Source of the DNA: Candidatus Woesearchaeota archaeon
GTDB lineage: Archaea; Nanobdellota; Nanobdellia; Woesearchaeales; ARS49
Reading direction: 5' to 3'
Assembly (NCBI GenBank): GCA_016203305.1
Contig: JACQMY010000039.1
Coordinates: forward strand, 1-50,708
Length of the DNA: 50,708 bases
Positions 27,753-37,110 of this stretch are shown piece by piece. How positions within the stretch are numbered: the first letter of the stretch is position 1; each line of letters opens with the position of its first letter. The notes under the pieces are model-generated. The model was given only the letters and a program-made list of their open reading frames with translations. It did no database searches and was not told where the DNA came from. The translations under genes and the position numbers were made by a program.

Positions 27753-28451
27753 TCATTTTGGATAATACTTCTTCAACACGTTATGCTTATCCGATGCCAA
27801 CTTTACATGCTCAGGCAACAAAACAGACTTCCACGACTTCCTTGACACAGCATATGCTGGCCCATCAGGAACCTCAACAGAATACTCAAAATAATCATCA
27901 TACGGCATCTCCCAACGCATCATTTCACTCACTGACGCCTTTTCAAAATATCTCCTAAAAGGACGCATGCTGTTCCCATGCGCAGAAATCGCAACATTAA
28001 GCTTGTGTTTTTTAATGAAAGCAAGCAAGTCCTTTATGAAAGAACGAACCCTTGCTTCCACCATCCTAACACTCTCTCCACCTGGCGGCGGGAAATCATA
28101 CGCACGATGGTACTTCTCATACAAATCCTTGCCAAACTTTCTAATAAAAGCATCATGCGAGTGTCCCTGCAACTCACCATAACAACGCTCAATCATACGA
28201 TCATCACGAAAAACACCTTTACATTCAGGATGGAAACGCAACACTTCCTTCAAGGTATGTTTGGAACGAATCAAACTTGAAGAGAATGCAACATCAATAC
28301 TCTTGTGTTTCAACTTTCTCGCAGTCATGCGCGCGTTTCGATGCCCCTTACCCGTCCAATCAGCATCAAGCCAGCCAGTAAAACGCTTACGCTTGTTAAA
28401 ATGCGTCTGACCATGACGAAACAAATAGACATTCACCCTTTTCATCACCAA
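27753..28451 (-). CDS. Histidine phosphatase/phosphoglycerate mutase family protein
   Basis: LFRHGQTHFNKRKRFTGWLDADWTGKG; ISAHGNSMRPFRRYFE. Confidence 0.88.
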   Translation of the reverse strand: MVMKRVNVYLFRHGQTHFNKRKRFTGWLDADWTGKGHRNARMTARKLKHKSIDVAFSSSLIRSKHTLKEVLRFHPECKGVFRDDRMIERCYGELQGHSHDAFIRKFGKDLYEKYHRAYDFPPPGGESVRMVEARVRSFIKDLLAFIKKHKLNVAISAHGNSMRPFRRYFEKASVSEMMRWEMPYDDYFEYSVEVPDGPAYAVSRKSWKSVLLPEHVKLASDKHNVLKKYYPK

Positions 28452-28482
28452 ACGCTACGAATAGCAGTAAATAAATGTTGTG

Positions 28483-28622
28483 GCGGCAATTGGCTATTAG
28501 GTTATAGGATGAAGGACGTGGGTTGTAGGACGAAGGCTATTGGCTATTAGGCGTTAGGTTGTAGGAATTAGGACGTAGTGTGCAGGATGAAGGGCGAAGG
28601 TATTAGGTTGAAGAACGAAGAC
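28483..28622 (+). repeat. Heptanucleotide-periodic array F (longest)
   Basis: GGCTATT AGGTTAT AGGATGA AGGACGT GGGTTGT AGGACGA AGGCTAT TGGCTAT TAGGCGT TAGGTTG TAGGAAT TAGGACG..: period 7 kept over ~130 nt. Confidence 0.9.
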
Positions 28623-28684
28623 CGTTGCAAAACAATCATTCCACAACAATAAAACATTTAAAAGAAAAGCTTAGAATTACAAAC

Positions 28685-29161
28685 ATGGACAACTGGGAAC
28701 GCACACTAGTCATCGTCAAGCCACATGCGATGCAACACGCGGGATTGATTATCAACCAACAACTTACACAAGTAGGATGCCTGAAACTAGAGCGAGTTGT
28801 TGAAACCGTGCCTCGCGATCTTGTTGCGCGCCATTATGCAGTTCACGACGGAAAACCATTCTACCCTCTGCTCATCGAGCAGTTCGAAGGCAGACGAGTC
28901 CACGTCGCAGTCTACGAAGGACCAGATGTCATAAAAAACATACGCGACAGACTCGGACCAACAGACCCTGCAAAAGCGCGACAACTTGCAAGAGAAACAG
29001 GACGCTCATTCGTCCGTGCAATATACAGCGATCCAGAAGAAAGCATGGAACGCGCAAAACGAGAAAATAGAGCGACAAACAACGTCGCACACGCAAGCGA
29101 CAGCAAGGAATCAGCAGACCACGAGATTGGCATCTGGCTCCCTAGCTATTTCCAACGCTAA
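28685..29161 (+). CDS. ndk: Nucleoside diphosphate kinase
   Basis: ERTLVIVKPHAMQ; NVAHASDSKESADHEIGIWLP active-site region. Confidence 0.93.
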   Translation: MDNWERTLVIVKPHAMQHAGLIINQQLTQVGCLKLERVVETVPRDLVARHYAVHDGKPFYPLLIEQFEGRRVHVAVYEGPDVIKNIRDRLGPTDPAKARQLARETGRSFVRAIYSDPEESMERAKRENRATNNVAHASDSKESADHEIGIWLPSYFQR

Positions 29162-29214
29162 CTCAAACAATTTTGAGATACCTGCTTAAATATAAGTGCC
29201 AGTCTACAGTTTCT

Positions 29215-29925
29215 ATGGAACACGAAATCGAGCGCAAAATCATCCTGAAACTCATACACGCACCAACAGCAAGCTTTAACGAGCTCTGGGGTAAAGAAGG
29301 AGAAAGCAACACGTTCGCATACCACCTAGGCAAACTAGAAGGCAAAGGACTTGTTGTCAAGAATAAAGAAGGGACATACCAACTAACAGAAGAAGGACGC
29401 AAACTATCAGCATTCATCGAAGGAGACACAGGCAAACGCGCAGAATTCCCAATATTCAGCAACGTATTGCTCGTTCAAAACGGCAACAAATGGCTCTGCC
29501 AGAAAAGATTAAAAGAACCATTCTACGGCTACTGGGGATTTGCAAGCGGCAAAATAAACTTCGGCCAGAATTTGTACGAATGTGCAACAAGAGACCTCAA
29601 AGAAGAAGCAGGGCTAGACGCCACAACCTGGCAGCTAAAATGCATAGAACAAGTCAAAACCTACGAGAAAGGCAAGCTCATACACCACCACTACCTATTC
29701 CACCTCTATACGCAAGATGCAACCGGAACAGTCAAAGAAAAAACCCACAAAGCAGAACACGCCTGGCTAACACTCGACGAATACAAACAAAAAGAAACAT
29801 TCCCATCAGAAAAATTCTTCGACCACATTATTCCAGCCAAACGAGCAATCCTAATGGAAGCAGAAAGGTTCATGGAAAATGGAAAGTTTGTCGGGTTCAA
29901 GACTATAAAAGTGAATGAACTCTGA
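29215..29925 (+). CDS. wHTH-NUDIX fusion protein
   Basis: N-terminal wHTH (KIILKLIHAPTASFNELW..TFAYHLGKLEGKGLV), C-terminal GKINFGQNLYECATRDLKEEAGLD Nudix box. Confidence 0.8.
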   Translation: MEHEIERKIILKLIHAPTASFNELWGKEGESNTFAYHLGKLEGKGLVVKNKEGTYQLTEEGRKLSAFIEGDTGKRAEFPIFSNVLLVQNGNKWLCQKRLKEPFYGYWGFASGKINFGQNLYECATRDLKEEAGLDATTWQLKCIEQVKTYEKGKLIHHHYLFHLYTQDATGTVKEKTHKAEHAWLTLDEYKQKETFPSEKFFDHIIPAKRAILMEAERFMENGKFVGFKTIKVNEL

Positions 29926-30009
29926 ACAAATCCGAAAACTATACTGCTAACTTGTAAACTTTCCGGATTTCTCGTTGATGAGTATATTAATGAATAAAAA
30001 AGAAAACGT

Positions 30010-30235
30010 GCCTGCGTGAGTCTGCAAACGGATAAAGCTATCCGCCCTCACCCATACGATAAGCATTAAACACCTGTTAAAACCGTTGGAAGAGTGAGTT
30101 CAAAACAGTCCCACAACGTGATGCTTCATTTAGGCAATAGCGCTGTTGGAAATGCAACAATGCGCAAAATGCATATTTTTGCTTCAGCTTCCAAAAATCG
30201 AGGTTCAACTCCTACACCATCATGCTGACACAGTA
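30010..30235 (+). ncRNA. Candidate structured RNA of unknown family
   Basis: TATA-like element near 29983; nested helices CGGATA-AAGC-TATCCG inside GTGAG/CTCAC, AAGCAT/ATGCTT, CTGTT/AACAG, TTGGAA/TTCCAA with inner GCAAAA/TTTTGC; no ORF. Confidence 0.35.
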
Positions 30236-30236
30236 G

Positions 30237-31364
30237 TTAACTGTTCTTTCCGAGTTCTTTGAAATACATCGCAGAACTCTTGTTTAAGATAATTTTCCAA
30301 AACCCAGAAGGTCTACCGTAATGTGGTCCACTAAAAGAGTGTCCGGCTAATTCCAATAAAGCAGCTAGCTTTTTTTCATAGGCTCGTCCATGAGCCCAGA
30401 CACTAGTATTGATGTGTTTCCCATCATAACTCCTATCCAAACTCGCCACTTGAATTATTCCTAAAAGAAAGTGGTTCATTGTTTCAGTTGTCCATGCAAT
30501 GTCTGGCAAGGTTGAAACTCTTCCTGTTGCGAAGGGAAAATTATGTGCTTTATGCAAAAATGATGTTATTGCACGCGACCCTTTGTGAAGTACGAGTCCT
30601 TCAAGAGATGCATACTCCCTTGGAAGAACAGAATAAGACTCAGTATTATCTTGAACATCCATTTTGTTGTCTCGCACACCAAATTCAACATTAAAAGTTC
30701 GCTCGGCAAGCGGTTTCACATAATTCAATGACAGGTCTCTACTTTTTTCCCGAAAAGCTAGCCCCAATTCATGAGCTCCGCCTTTCTTTCTTAAACGACC
30801 TGTTGCCCAAATGTAACCGAAAAGTCTTGCAATGTTCCCATCTACTTCTTCTGGCAGGGGCAGACAAATTCCTTCTTGCCAATCAAATGAACTGATATTT
30901 ATACCAGGATACACTACTCTGTCAGAAACTTTGACGAGTTCAGTATCGTTTACCTCATATCCTTGCAATCTATGAAGATTGCTTCTGTTACATCCTGTTT
31001 CAATACGCAGTAAATGAGAGCATGGCATCCGCAGTTTTTTTAATTCACTACGTCTTTCCTTATAGTGATCAGCAATACTGTAAGAAATTTGACGTCTTAG
31101 TCTTCTACAACATAATTCATCAGTTTGCTCACATCCCCACTGCTCTTTAAACACAATCATTGCAATGTCTGAAGAAGAAAAACTTTGAAAACCTGCTTTG
31201 GCGCATATCCTTGAAGCGGCCTTGATTTTATCAATCAGTTGTGTTTCTCTAGAAACATCATTCAGTTCTTCATCAAAAATTCCCTTCCCAGTCAAATAAT
31301 TATTTACTTGTTCTGAAGACCACTGGTAACAAATACCCTGCACATGATCTTTCACTCTTGGCAT
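30237..31364 (-). CDS. Degenerate LAGLIDADG-homing-endonuclease-like protein
   Basis: Two motif-like segments: NIARLFGYIWATGRLRKKGGAHELGLAFREKSRDLSLNYV and MNHFLLGIIQVASLDRSYDGKH; catalytic acids replaced. Confidence 0.5.
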   Translation of the reverse strand: MPRVKDHVQGICYQWSSEQVNNYLTGKGIFDEELNDVSRETQLIDKIKAASRICAKAGFQSFSSSDIAMIVFKEQWGCEQTDELCCRRLRRQISYSIADHYKERRSELKKLRMPCSHLLRIETGCNRSNLHRLQGYEVNDTELVKVSDRVVYPGINISSFDWQEGICLPLPEEVDGNIARLFGYIWATGRLRKKGGAHELGLAFREKSRDLSLNYVKPLAERTFNVEFGVRDNKMDVQDNTESYSVLPREYASLEGLVLHKGSRAITSFLHKAHNFPFATGRVSTLPDIAWTTETMNHFLLGIIQVASLDRSYDGKHINTSVWAHGRAYEKKLAALLELAGHSFSGPHYGRPSGFWKIILNKSSAMYFKELGKNS

Positions 31365-31528
31365 GAATTTAAGACTGAAAGGTTATTTATAAACCTTTGT
31401 ACTTTTACTACTCGTAGATGGCAATAGACAGCTTAATTTCCTCTGGCTTCTTAATCGATTGAAAAACTCGTTCTTTTCGCAAGGTTTAAATATAAGTATG
31501 TTCTTATTAGGTATAAGTGTATATGAAA

Positions 31529-31810
31529 ATGACAGAGCTTGCCCAACTAGAAAAACCAGAATCAGAACATTCACCTACGTTGAATACTGTTCTTATGGTA
31601 GAGGAAACGCTCAAGAAAACTGGCGAATTAGTAACGCTTGCGGAATTAAAGCGCAGGCTTCCCAGACAAGTCATGCACGCTACTCTTCTGACTATTCTTG
31701 ACTACTTGCAATTGAGTGGCAAAATAGTTATCGGAACAAAAGGAATTCTTTGGGTGTTCACTGAAAGGCCAGAACTTGATCGTCTCATCAAGGAAGGGCT
31801 CGAATTGTGA
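31529..31810 (+). CDS. Probable wHTH antitoxin
   Basis: Small, upstream of a RelE-like gene with 4-nt overlap; LVTLAELKRRLPRQVMHATLLTILDYLQLSGKIVI helix-turn-helix-like. Confidence 0.55.
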   Translation: MTELAQLEKPESEHSPTLNTVLMVEETLKKTGELVTLAELKRRLPRQVMHATLLTILDYLQLSGKIVIGTKGILWVFTERPELDRLIKEGLEL

Positions 31811-32163
31811 AACCAGTTAGAACCATCATGCAGGGCCAGGCAAAAGAATCATTTGAAAACCTCAACAAGATCGTTGGCGAACAAATCACCAAAGGCATGC
31901 AGAATTCTGACGAGATACAATTATTGAATTCAATCAAGCAGAAAATTGAGCTTGTCAAACAAAATCCATTCTACGGCGACAATATCAAGAAACAACTCAT
32001 TCCGAAAAACCTGAGCGTGCCAAACCTCTGGCGGGTCGAACTCTCGCAGTTCTGGAGAATGCTATACACTATCAGAGGAGATAACATAGAGATCATCTGT
32101 TTCATTCTACACATCATTGATCACCCAACATATGACAAACTATTCGGCTACAAAAAACAATAA
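31807..32163 (+). CDS. RelE/ParE-like toxin
   Basis: IPKNLSVPNLWRVELSQFWRMLYTIRGDNIEIICFILHIIDHPTYDKLFGYKK. Confidence 0.75.
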   Translation: MKPVRTIMQGQAKESFENLNKIVGEQITKGMQNSDEIQLLNSIKQKIELVKQNPFYGDNIKKQLIPKNLSVPNLWRVELSQFWRMLYTIRGDNIEIICFILHIIDHPTYDKLFGYKKQ

Positions 32164-32256
32164 TTTCTCACATCAATATTTGAACGAACAGTAAACACCA
32201 GCGCAGAAGCCAGGAGTTTCCCGACTGTTTGAAATGAGTTTTTGGAAGACCGAGTA

Positions 32257-34050
32257 TTACAACTTATCCACTGCCAAATTATGCGCCTCGATATATCTCG
32301 TGACAAAGCTCTTCCAGTCAGCAGTTGCTGCAAGCTGTTGCGCGACAACCTTATTTTCAACCCTTTCTTTTGTAGAGAAATGAACAAAACGACTCATCGC
32401 GTCTGTCAAGGCGCCTACAACATCTTCACGAGACTTCCCCAAACGAGGAATTACAAAAACGCCAGGATACTTGCCCTGTTTGCACTCCTGACACAAATAC
32501 CTGCCAAAACCAGCCAGGTCTGTTGTAACACTGCTAACGCCCAACGCAGCTGCCTCAAGAGGAGTATAACCCCATGGCTCGTAATAACTCGGAAAAACAC
32601 CAAGATGCGCGCCCTGCATGCTCTCATAATAACTCGTGTCCAACAAGCCATCAGCACCTGAAAGATAAATCGGATAAAATATCACTTTCACCGGATCGTC
32701 CTTACGATTCAACAAGCCGGCCTTCTTGAACCCGTTCAGAATAGCATCAGACTGCTCGTTATCCAACTCGTGAGTGCTCAACGGAGGCAAGCCTTCGCGT
32801 TTCAAACGGCGCAACTTAGGCTTAAGCTCCTGCATAAAGTCCTCGGAAAGCAAGCCATCTTTTGAAAGATCCTGGCCGGTTACAAGCAAGTAAAGCAAAC
32901 GACTATGAATATCCTCGTGCGCATCATTAACAGACTCCTGAACGTCGCGGAAAAACGCCTTGCTCTCCAACAACTCCTGACGAATGCTTTTCACAGCGCC
33001 AGGAATCCAGAAGAAAGCAACAATGGTCTTTTCACACTTTTCTTTTTTTAACTGCTCATTCAACCGTGAAAGCCCCTCTATGAAAACATCAACACCCTTA
33101 TCATGGAATTCATAACGGCCCGCAAGAAAATAGATGAGCACGTTGTCAATATCGAAGTAATAGTACGGGAAAAAGTACACCATCAAAAACTGCTTTATAC
33201 GATTCTTCAACAACTTATGCTTAACAGAAGCCTCCTCAAAGGTAGGAAATTTTGCTATGTTAAGTCCGTTAAACAACAAAACATCTGGCTTACGGCCGAG
33301 AAAGTGCTCCGCCTCCAAGCCAGTAATCTCGCTCACAGTCGTGAAAACGTGCGCCTGCCTTGCACTCTGCTTTTCAACCATGTGCTTAGCCAAGACAGAC
33401 GAGCCAAGACGCCGTGCTTCCTCATCAGGCTTTATCCTTTTCAACTCATCATAAATATCCCGTTCCTGCATTGCAAGCGAACGGCCCAATGTTGTCGCGT
33501 GAGTTGTAAATACTGTTCCAACCTTTACATTCTGCTTGCGCAAATACAAAAGACCAGCACCAGCAAGCCACTCATGAAACTGTGCAACAATCGCCTTCCC
33601 TTTGTAAACCTTGCTTAACTCCTCAATCAACCTGCCAACTGCATATGACCAAATGACTGGCTCGTCAAAATCAAAAAACTCAGTAAACAAGCTGTCAACC
33701 TGATACCACTCCCATAACTTGCGTTTGACATCATTCTTTTGCGCTGAAAACTTAGAAAAATCAATCAACATCACGCGCGGATTACCCTGCGTCAGCCACG
33801 TGCCACAGTGCACTTCTATGCCATCCTTGCGCAAAGCATCAAAAACTCCCTTGCATTCATCAGGAGGAACGTGTTCGTCAAAGATGCCAAAAACCTTCTT
33901 TGGAAAATAAGGGCCAACAAGCAGGTAATTCTCACCATAAAACTGCTGCATAGGCAAAATCTTGCTCTGCACAACGGTAAAAATGCCGCCAACCTTGTTG
34001 CAAACTTCCCAAGAAACCTCAATACAAAGATCTGCTTTTGGCTCGGCCAT
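32257..34050 (-). CDS. Glycogen synthase, GT3/eukaryote-like
   Basis: IEVSWEVCNKVGGIFTVVQSK; VFTTHATTLGRSLA; AHLGVFPSYYEPWGYTPLEAAALGVSSVTTDLAGFG. Confidence 0.9.
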   Translation of the reverse strand: MAEPKADLCIEVSWEVCNKVGGIFTVVQSKILPMQQFYGENYLLVGPYFPKKVFGIFDEHVPPDECKGVFDALRKDGIEVHCGTWLTQGNPRVMLIDFSKFSAQKNDVKRKLWEWYQVDSLFTEFFDFDEPVIWSYAVGRLIEELSKVYKGKAIVAQFHEWLAGAGLLYLRKQNVKVGTVFTTHATTLGRSLAMQERDIYDELKRIKPDEEARRLGSSVLAKHMVEKQSARQAHVFTTVSEITGLEAEHFLGRKPDVLLFNGLNIAKFPTFEEASVKHKLLKNRIKQFLMVYFFPYYYFDIDNVLIYFLAGRYEFHDKGVDVFIEGLSRLNEQLKKEKCEKTIVAFFWIPGAVKSIRQELLESKAFFRDVQESVNDAHEDIHSRLLYLLVTGQDLSKDGLLSEDFMQELKPKLRRLKREGLPPLSTHELDNEQSDAILNGFKKAGLLNRKDDPVKVIFYPIYLSGADGLLDTSYYESMQGAHLGVFPSYYEPWGYTPLEAAALGVSSVTTDLAGFGRYLCQECKQGKYPGVFVIPRLGKSREDVVGALTDAMSRFVHFSTKERVENKVVAQQLAATADWKSFVTRYIEAHNLAVDKL

Positions 34051-34147
34051 ACAAGGACAGAAGGGAACTGTTTAAAAAGGATTATTAACCACTATTGTGT
34101 GATAAAATTCCGCAAGGTTAATAAATGCCCCAAAAAAAGGAAGAAAT

Positions 34148-34285
34148 ATGAAAAACCAAAACTCGCAATCACGGGCGGTAAAGCGTAATGAGGCTAAAAA
34201 GGACCTGGTTTGCCAAAAAAAACTCAAAAACTCCTTCAATTTTAACCTTTCAAAAGCAAGCATAAAAGAAACACGCACACTATAA
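34148..34285 (+). CDS. Possible 45-aa basic small protein
   Basis: MKNQNSQSRAVKRNEAKKDLVCQKKLKNSFNFNLSKASIKETRTL, preceded by GGAAG and ending 4 nt before the next ATG. Confidence 0.3.
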   Translation: MKNQNSQSRAVKRNEAKKDLVCQKKLKNSFNFNLSKASIKETRTL

Positions 34286-34289
34286 ACCC

Positions 34290-35693
34290 ATGGCAGAAAA
34301 CCAACATCACGACACCAGAAAATTCACATTTTCAGGACAAAAAGCATTCTTTTCAGCGCCACCTAGGAGAGGAGACCCAAACGATGCAAAACGCATGAAA
34401 ACAGAACTATGGGGCAGACTAGGACAGATAATACCTGAAGGCGACGAAGGCGGCCAAGTATTCAAACCAGTAGAACACCCTGCTTTCCTAATGGCAAAAC
34501 TAAACTGGGCAGATGGAGAACAAACAGACTTTGAAGAAATCGAAATGGAAGGAGACGGCTGGCTACTGCAAGTAGAGGAACCAAAAGAAGAGAAACCTGA
34601 AAGACCAACCAGCCGCATAAAGCCAAAATGGATCTTTCAACTCCAAGATATTGTAACAGACCCCAACTGGCAAAAACTTGATCGCGATGGCACATTTTTC
34701 AACGCACCAAAAATACCAAGCCACAAGATAGATTCTGCTCGCTATCTAAAACGACTAACAAAAGAAAAAATCCAGTTCGTAAGCGACATGGCAAACATAG
34801 CGCCGGGAACTCATGGATATGAGAAAATAGATGATTGCTATGCAGACAGTCTTGGCAGACTACGTGACAAGGCATTCAACGATGGAAAAGCCCAATACAG
34901 GCTGAGTTTTCTTAAACTAGAAAATGACGCAATACCCCTAATACTTGCTCTTGCAGAACTTCACACTTTTGGAATGGCAGATGATTCAGCAAACCTAGAA
35001 AAAAAAGTACAACAAGCCATCCGAGACTCAAACATCACATACCTGATCGGGGAAGAAACACAACGCCACTTACAATCCAGCAACGCACAATACCTGCGAC
35101 TGCGCTCAACCGACTATGACGTTCCTGACTTGCTAACAAGCATAGGCATTGACGAACGCGAAAGCCTAAGGTTAACTCTTGAAAACATTTGCAAACAAAC
35201 AATGGCGTTCAGAGCAGCCCCCGGCTCTGCAGAATACCCAGAAGAACTCGGCAAACTCCTTCCACGAATACTTGAACTATACGGACTAACACACCCCGCA
35301 CGCGAAGGAATGAACTGGCTCATACCTGAACGAGAAACCACGAAAAACGTCTCCACACTAAACAAAATCGCACGCGTCTTTATCGGCTACTTTGGACACG
35401 AAAGAATGCCAGATGGAAGAAAACTCATCGATGCATACGCTGAAAGATGGGGACAAATTGACGGCGCACTTGCACACGTAGACAGAACTATTTTTCACAG
35501 CGCTCCTTGGCAAAATATTTACAACGCAGGAATCAAACTCACAATCCCCGTCGCAGATATAGACCAAATAGTCAAAAGCATAGAAGAAGTCGGCTATAAA
35601 CCTACTCTAAAACCGCTCACAACAAAACACGGCATCTACGCAAGAGTACAATACACAAAAGGCCAAGAAATTGGGCTCTGGCAGCCAACTTAG
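34290..35693 (+). CDS. Orphan 467-aa protein, function unknown
   Basis: Long ORF with host-like codon use; no motif I recognise. Confidence 0.75.
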   Translation: MAENQHHDTRKFTFSGQKAFFSAPPRRGDPNDAKRMKTELWGRLGQIIPEGDEGGQVFKPVEHPAFLMAKLNWADGEQTDFEEIEMEGDGWLLQVEEPKEEKPERPTSRIKPKWIFQLQDIVTDPNWQKLDRDGTFFNAPKIPSHKIDSARYLKRLTKEKIQFVSDMANIAPGTHGYEKIDDCYADSLGRLRDKAFNDGKAQYRLSFLKLENDAIPLILALAELHTFGMADDSANLEKKVQQAIRDSNITYLIGEETQRHLQSSNAQYLRLRSTDYDVPDLLTSIGIDERESLRLTLENICKQTMAFRAAPGSAEYPEELGKLLPRILELYGLTHPAREGMNWLIPERETTKNVSTLNKIARVFIGYFGHERMPDGRKLIDAYAERWGQIDGALAHVDRTIFHSAPWQNIYNAGIKLTIPVADIDQIVKSIEEVGYKPTLKPLTTKHGIYARVQYTKGQEIGLWQPT

Positions 35694-35785
35694 AGCTGTG
35701 ACAACATAATCACGCCAATGCCAACAACAAGAGAAATCACTACAAACACCGTGTACAGCTCAAATGCTTCTCCATGATGATTCAT
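35690..35785 (-). CDS. 31-aa single-TM microprotein
   Basis: MNHHGEAFELYTVFVVISLVVGIGVIMLSQL, GAGGT 5 nt upstream of the ATG; overlaps the stop of the 467-aa ORF. Confidence 0.5.
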   Translation of the reverse strand: MNHHGEAFELYTVFVVISLVVGIGVIMLSQL

Positions 35786-35808
35786 AACAACCTCAGAAAA
35801 AACTAAGT

Positions 35809-35843
35809 TAAAAAAAATAAAAAAACGGGATTAAACAGTCCCG
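35809..35843 (-). terminator. Hairpin plus U-tract terminator
   Basis: Minus strand CGGGACTGTTTAATCCCG followed by a T-rich tract; the stop codon of the upstream gene lies inside the hairpin. Confidence 0.55.
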
Positions 35844-36439
35844 CCCAATGTTGGAGCTTGGCAGCAGTGGCTCACACCAATGCTCTGCACATACTCCAAA
35901 ACTTCACGCGTTCTTCCAAACGCATCCGGCGACACACGGTCAGCTTCAGATGCCATGTCAGATACACGCATGCATGACCTGCCCATTGCGCCGTAGCTTT
36001 CAGCTTCCTGAACACTTGCTGGTTCAGTCATGCTTGGTCTGTTAGACCGCTCGGACATGAACTGGCACGCTGCCTTGGACGGAATCTCTGTCAAAGCGCG
36101 CTCGTATGTCTTTCGGTAGTCATACTGCTCTCCACGTGGATCGGCTGTTCCGCCGTAGCTTTCGCCACCCACTAGAGTGCCTGCACTACCAGGCCACTGG
36201 GCCGAGAACGGCTCGTCCAACCCTGACGGGTATTCACGAGCCCTACCGGAGAATGCCCTTGAGTACGGGTCCTGAACACCGCGGATCGCACCACCATATT
36301 CCTTTACGGATGGCAATGCAAACTCACCGACTGCCGCTTTCCGTGCACCTGTAAACAGGAGCACTAGGCCAACAATCGCGATGATAGCCACGATGCCAAG
36401 AATTACCAAGGCAACTCCTTTACCGCTTTCTTCTGCCAC
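35831..36439 (-). CDS. Small membrane-anchored surface protein, paralog of the adjacent gene
   Basis: N-terminus KGVALVILGIVAIIAIVGLVLLFTGARKAAVG..YGGAIRGVQDP. Confidence 0.75.
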   Translation of the reverse strand: MAEESGKGVALVILGIVAIIAIVGLVLLFTGARKAAVGEFALPSVKEYGGAIRGVQDPYSRAFSGRAREYPSGLDEPFSAQWPGSAGTLVGGESYGGTADPRGEQYDYRKTYERALTEIPSKAACQFMSERSNRPSMTEPASVQEAESYGAMGRSCMRVSDMASEADRVSPDAFGRTREVLEYVQSIGVSHCCQAPTLGGTV

Positions 36440-36527
36440 AACAAATCACCTCGTTTCGTTGTACTGTAGCGTTTGTACGCATTATTCCTCTGCTAACTTA
36501 TATAGTTTTCGTTCGACCAGTCGTACT

Positions 36528-37007
36528 TTACTGCTGGCCTGCGATACCGCCAACCAAAGGTTCATTGGGGTACACGCAAACTCCTGCCTTGTCGCCACCA
36601 GTGTCCACAATCGTGTAGCCACGGTACGCAAAGTAGCTTGCATCAACACCATTGTCCGAGCTGTGTGGCACAAGGAAACCGCCACGGCCGCACTTCGTCA
36701 ATGCTGAAGGAACATCACCAATCGGATTACGCTTCGGGTCACCCTGATAGTTCCAACTTGTGTGCAAATCATCACTGCTAGTCCAACCAGGATTCCAACC
36801 AGGACCAGGAACTTCTCCTGGAATGTTACGCGGAACACCACGACCAACCCAGTTCGGATATTCAACTTGCTTGATCGCTCCGCCATAAACACCAAGACCT
36901 GCAGAAGATTGCCCTTGAACCAACATCAAAACCAAACCAACAACTGCAACCACGGCCACAATGCCAAGAAGAACCAATGCGATACCTTTTTGCTGTGCTT
37001 CGTCCAT
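36528..37007 (-). CDS. Small membrane-anchored surface protein
   Basis: N-terminus KGIALVLLGIVAVVAVVGLVLMLVQG..YGGAIKQVEYP, shared with 35831..36439. Confidence 0.75.
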   Translation of the reverse strand: MDEAQQKGIALVLLGIVAVVAVVGLVLMLVQGQSSAGLGVYGGAIKQVEYPNWVGRGVPRNIPGEVPGPGWNPGWTSSDDLHTSWNYQGDPKRNPIGDVPSALTKCGRGGFLVPHSSDNGVDASYFAYRGYTIVDTGGDKAGVCVYPNEPLVGGIAGQQ

Positions 37008-37110
37008 TCAGTTCACCTCAATAATCGAATAGGCGCTTACAACTATTACGCCTCTTTTTTACACCAATATAGGATTATGTATACCAGAAGTATTTAAATG
37101 TTTCGTATTC

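Noticed and set aside
30010-30235. tRNA gene with introns
   Set aside because: A T-loop-like TTCAACT and a CAT loop exist, but the T-stem has only 3 pairs and no acceptor fits adjacent to it.
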